Part shown: piece by piece, positions 20,067-20,301 of the stretch
Layout of the letters: every line of letters starts with the position of its first letter
How positions within the stretch are numbered: the stretch's first letter is position 1
Assembly: GCA_033764095.1 (NCBI GenBank)
Contig: JANRJF010000489.1
Location: 1-20,301, forward strand
Source: JBDTMT01 sp033764095
Lineage (GTDB): Bacteria > Desulfobacterota > Binatia > HRBIN30 > CADEER01
DNA: 20,301 nt
Direction of reading: 5' to 3'
Program-made: the position numbers and the translations under genes
Notes under the pieces: model-generated
Database searches by the model: none
What the model was told of the DNA's origin: nothing
What the model saw: the letters and a program-made list of their open reading frames with translations, nothing else

Positions 20067-20301
20067 TCAGTGATCGGAGGGATCGCGACGCGAGCGGCGC
20101 CGCGCGCGCCGCACGGCGCCGGCGAGCAGCGCGGCGATGACGAGTGCAGGCCACGGCGCGCCGCCGCTGCCGCCCACCTGGCAGCCGAACCAGCCGCCGC
20201 CGGGCTTGGATTCGCCGCCGCTCGCCGCGTCGGCCGCGCGCGGCGGAAGGGCGGGCGGCGTCACGCGGCGATGGGCGGTCGGCGAACCCTGCGCCGCGGC
20301 G
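20067..20301 (-). CDS. C-terminal fragment of an exported protein with MYXO-CTERM-like tail (partial)
   Basis: The frame is open to the right-hand window edge and ends at 20067, giving the last 77 residues of a longer protein. It has a low-complexity Ala/Pro/Arg stretch, then GGGWFGCQVGGSGGAPWP, a hydrophobic helix (ALVIAALLAGAV) and a cluster of arginines (RRARRRSRRD). A Gly-Cys motif, then a helix, then Arg is the layout of the MYXO-CTERM sorting signal described in Myxococcota, where it anchors proteins to the cell surface. The 5' end and the functional domain lie outside the window. It is probably cotranscribed with the gene at 19430-20044. Confidence 0.6.
   Translation of the reverse strand, partial: AAAQGSPTAHRRVTPPALPPRAADAASGGESKPGGGWFGCQVGGSGGAPWPALVIAALLAGAVRRARRRSRRDPSDH

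Overview
This is a GC-rich, gene-dense chromosomal window with genes on both strands. No rRNA, tRNA, CRISPR array or transposase was recognised. The sequence suggests a Gram-negative bacterium of the Myxococcota/Desulfobacterota ('deltaproteobacterial') type, possibly an uncultured lineage such as candidate class Binatia. The reasons are the base composition, a lipobox lipoprotein, Cys-rich secreted proteins with myxobacterial-style repeats, and C-termini resembling MYXO-CTERM sorting tails. The taxonomic placement is inference.

Layout. (1) 62-2331: a Gfo/Idh/MocA oxidoreductase (+) converges on a D-2-hydroxyacid dehydrogenase (-). Between them lies a MITE-like element with ~66-bp inverted ends and 10-bp flanking direct repeats. 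(2) 2559-3652: metF, then a small CxxC protein. (3) 3693-5473 (-): a two-gene ABC-2 exporter whose ATPase and permease genes overlap by GTGA. (4) 5730-8099 (+): a 789-aa lipoprotein joining a legumain/caspase-like (C13-type) domain, a PDZ-like domain and a TlpA-like thioredoxin domain. It is the most unusual protein here. (5) 8182-9978 (-): a secreted Cys-rich protein with disintegrin-like repeats. (6) 10140-14572 (-): a zinc-ribbon miniprotein, then rfbC, rfbA and rfbB for dTDP-sugar synthesis, then a DUF4301 gene broken by a single-base frameshift. (7) 14646-15830 (-): a single-domain Hpt phosphotransfer protein and aat. (8) 15946-19397 (+): cytochrome P450, ispG and two unrecognised proteins. 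(9) 19430-20301 (-): a secreted Cys-rich membrane-anchored protein and the C-terminal end of another exported protein that runs off the window.

Functional links. rfbBAC supplies dTDP-4-keto-6-deoxy sugar intermediates; rfbD is not in the window. The ABC exporter is self-contained. IspG belongs to the MEP isoprenoid pathway, and the P450 42 bp upstream could act on an isoprenoid, but that rests on position alone. Several exported proteins show that much of the window serves the cell envelope.

Between genes there is a recurring architecture: degenerate short-period arrays (8-bp units at 2402-2469, 7-bp units at 5524-5698, 8-bp units at 8111-8173), each followed by an inverted counterpart. Together with the MITE-like element, these are the main non-coding structures that gene calls do not explain. 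No gene-free stretch exceeds 300 bp.
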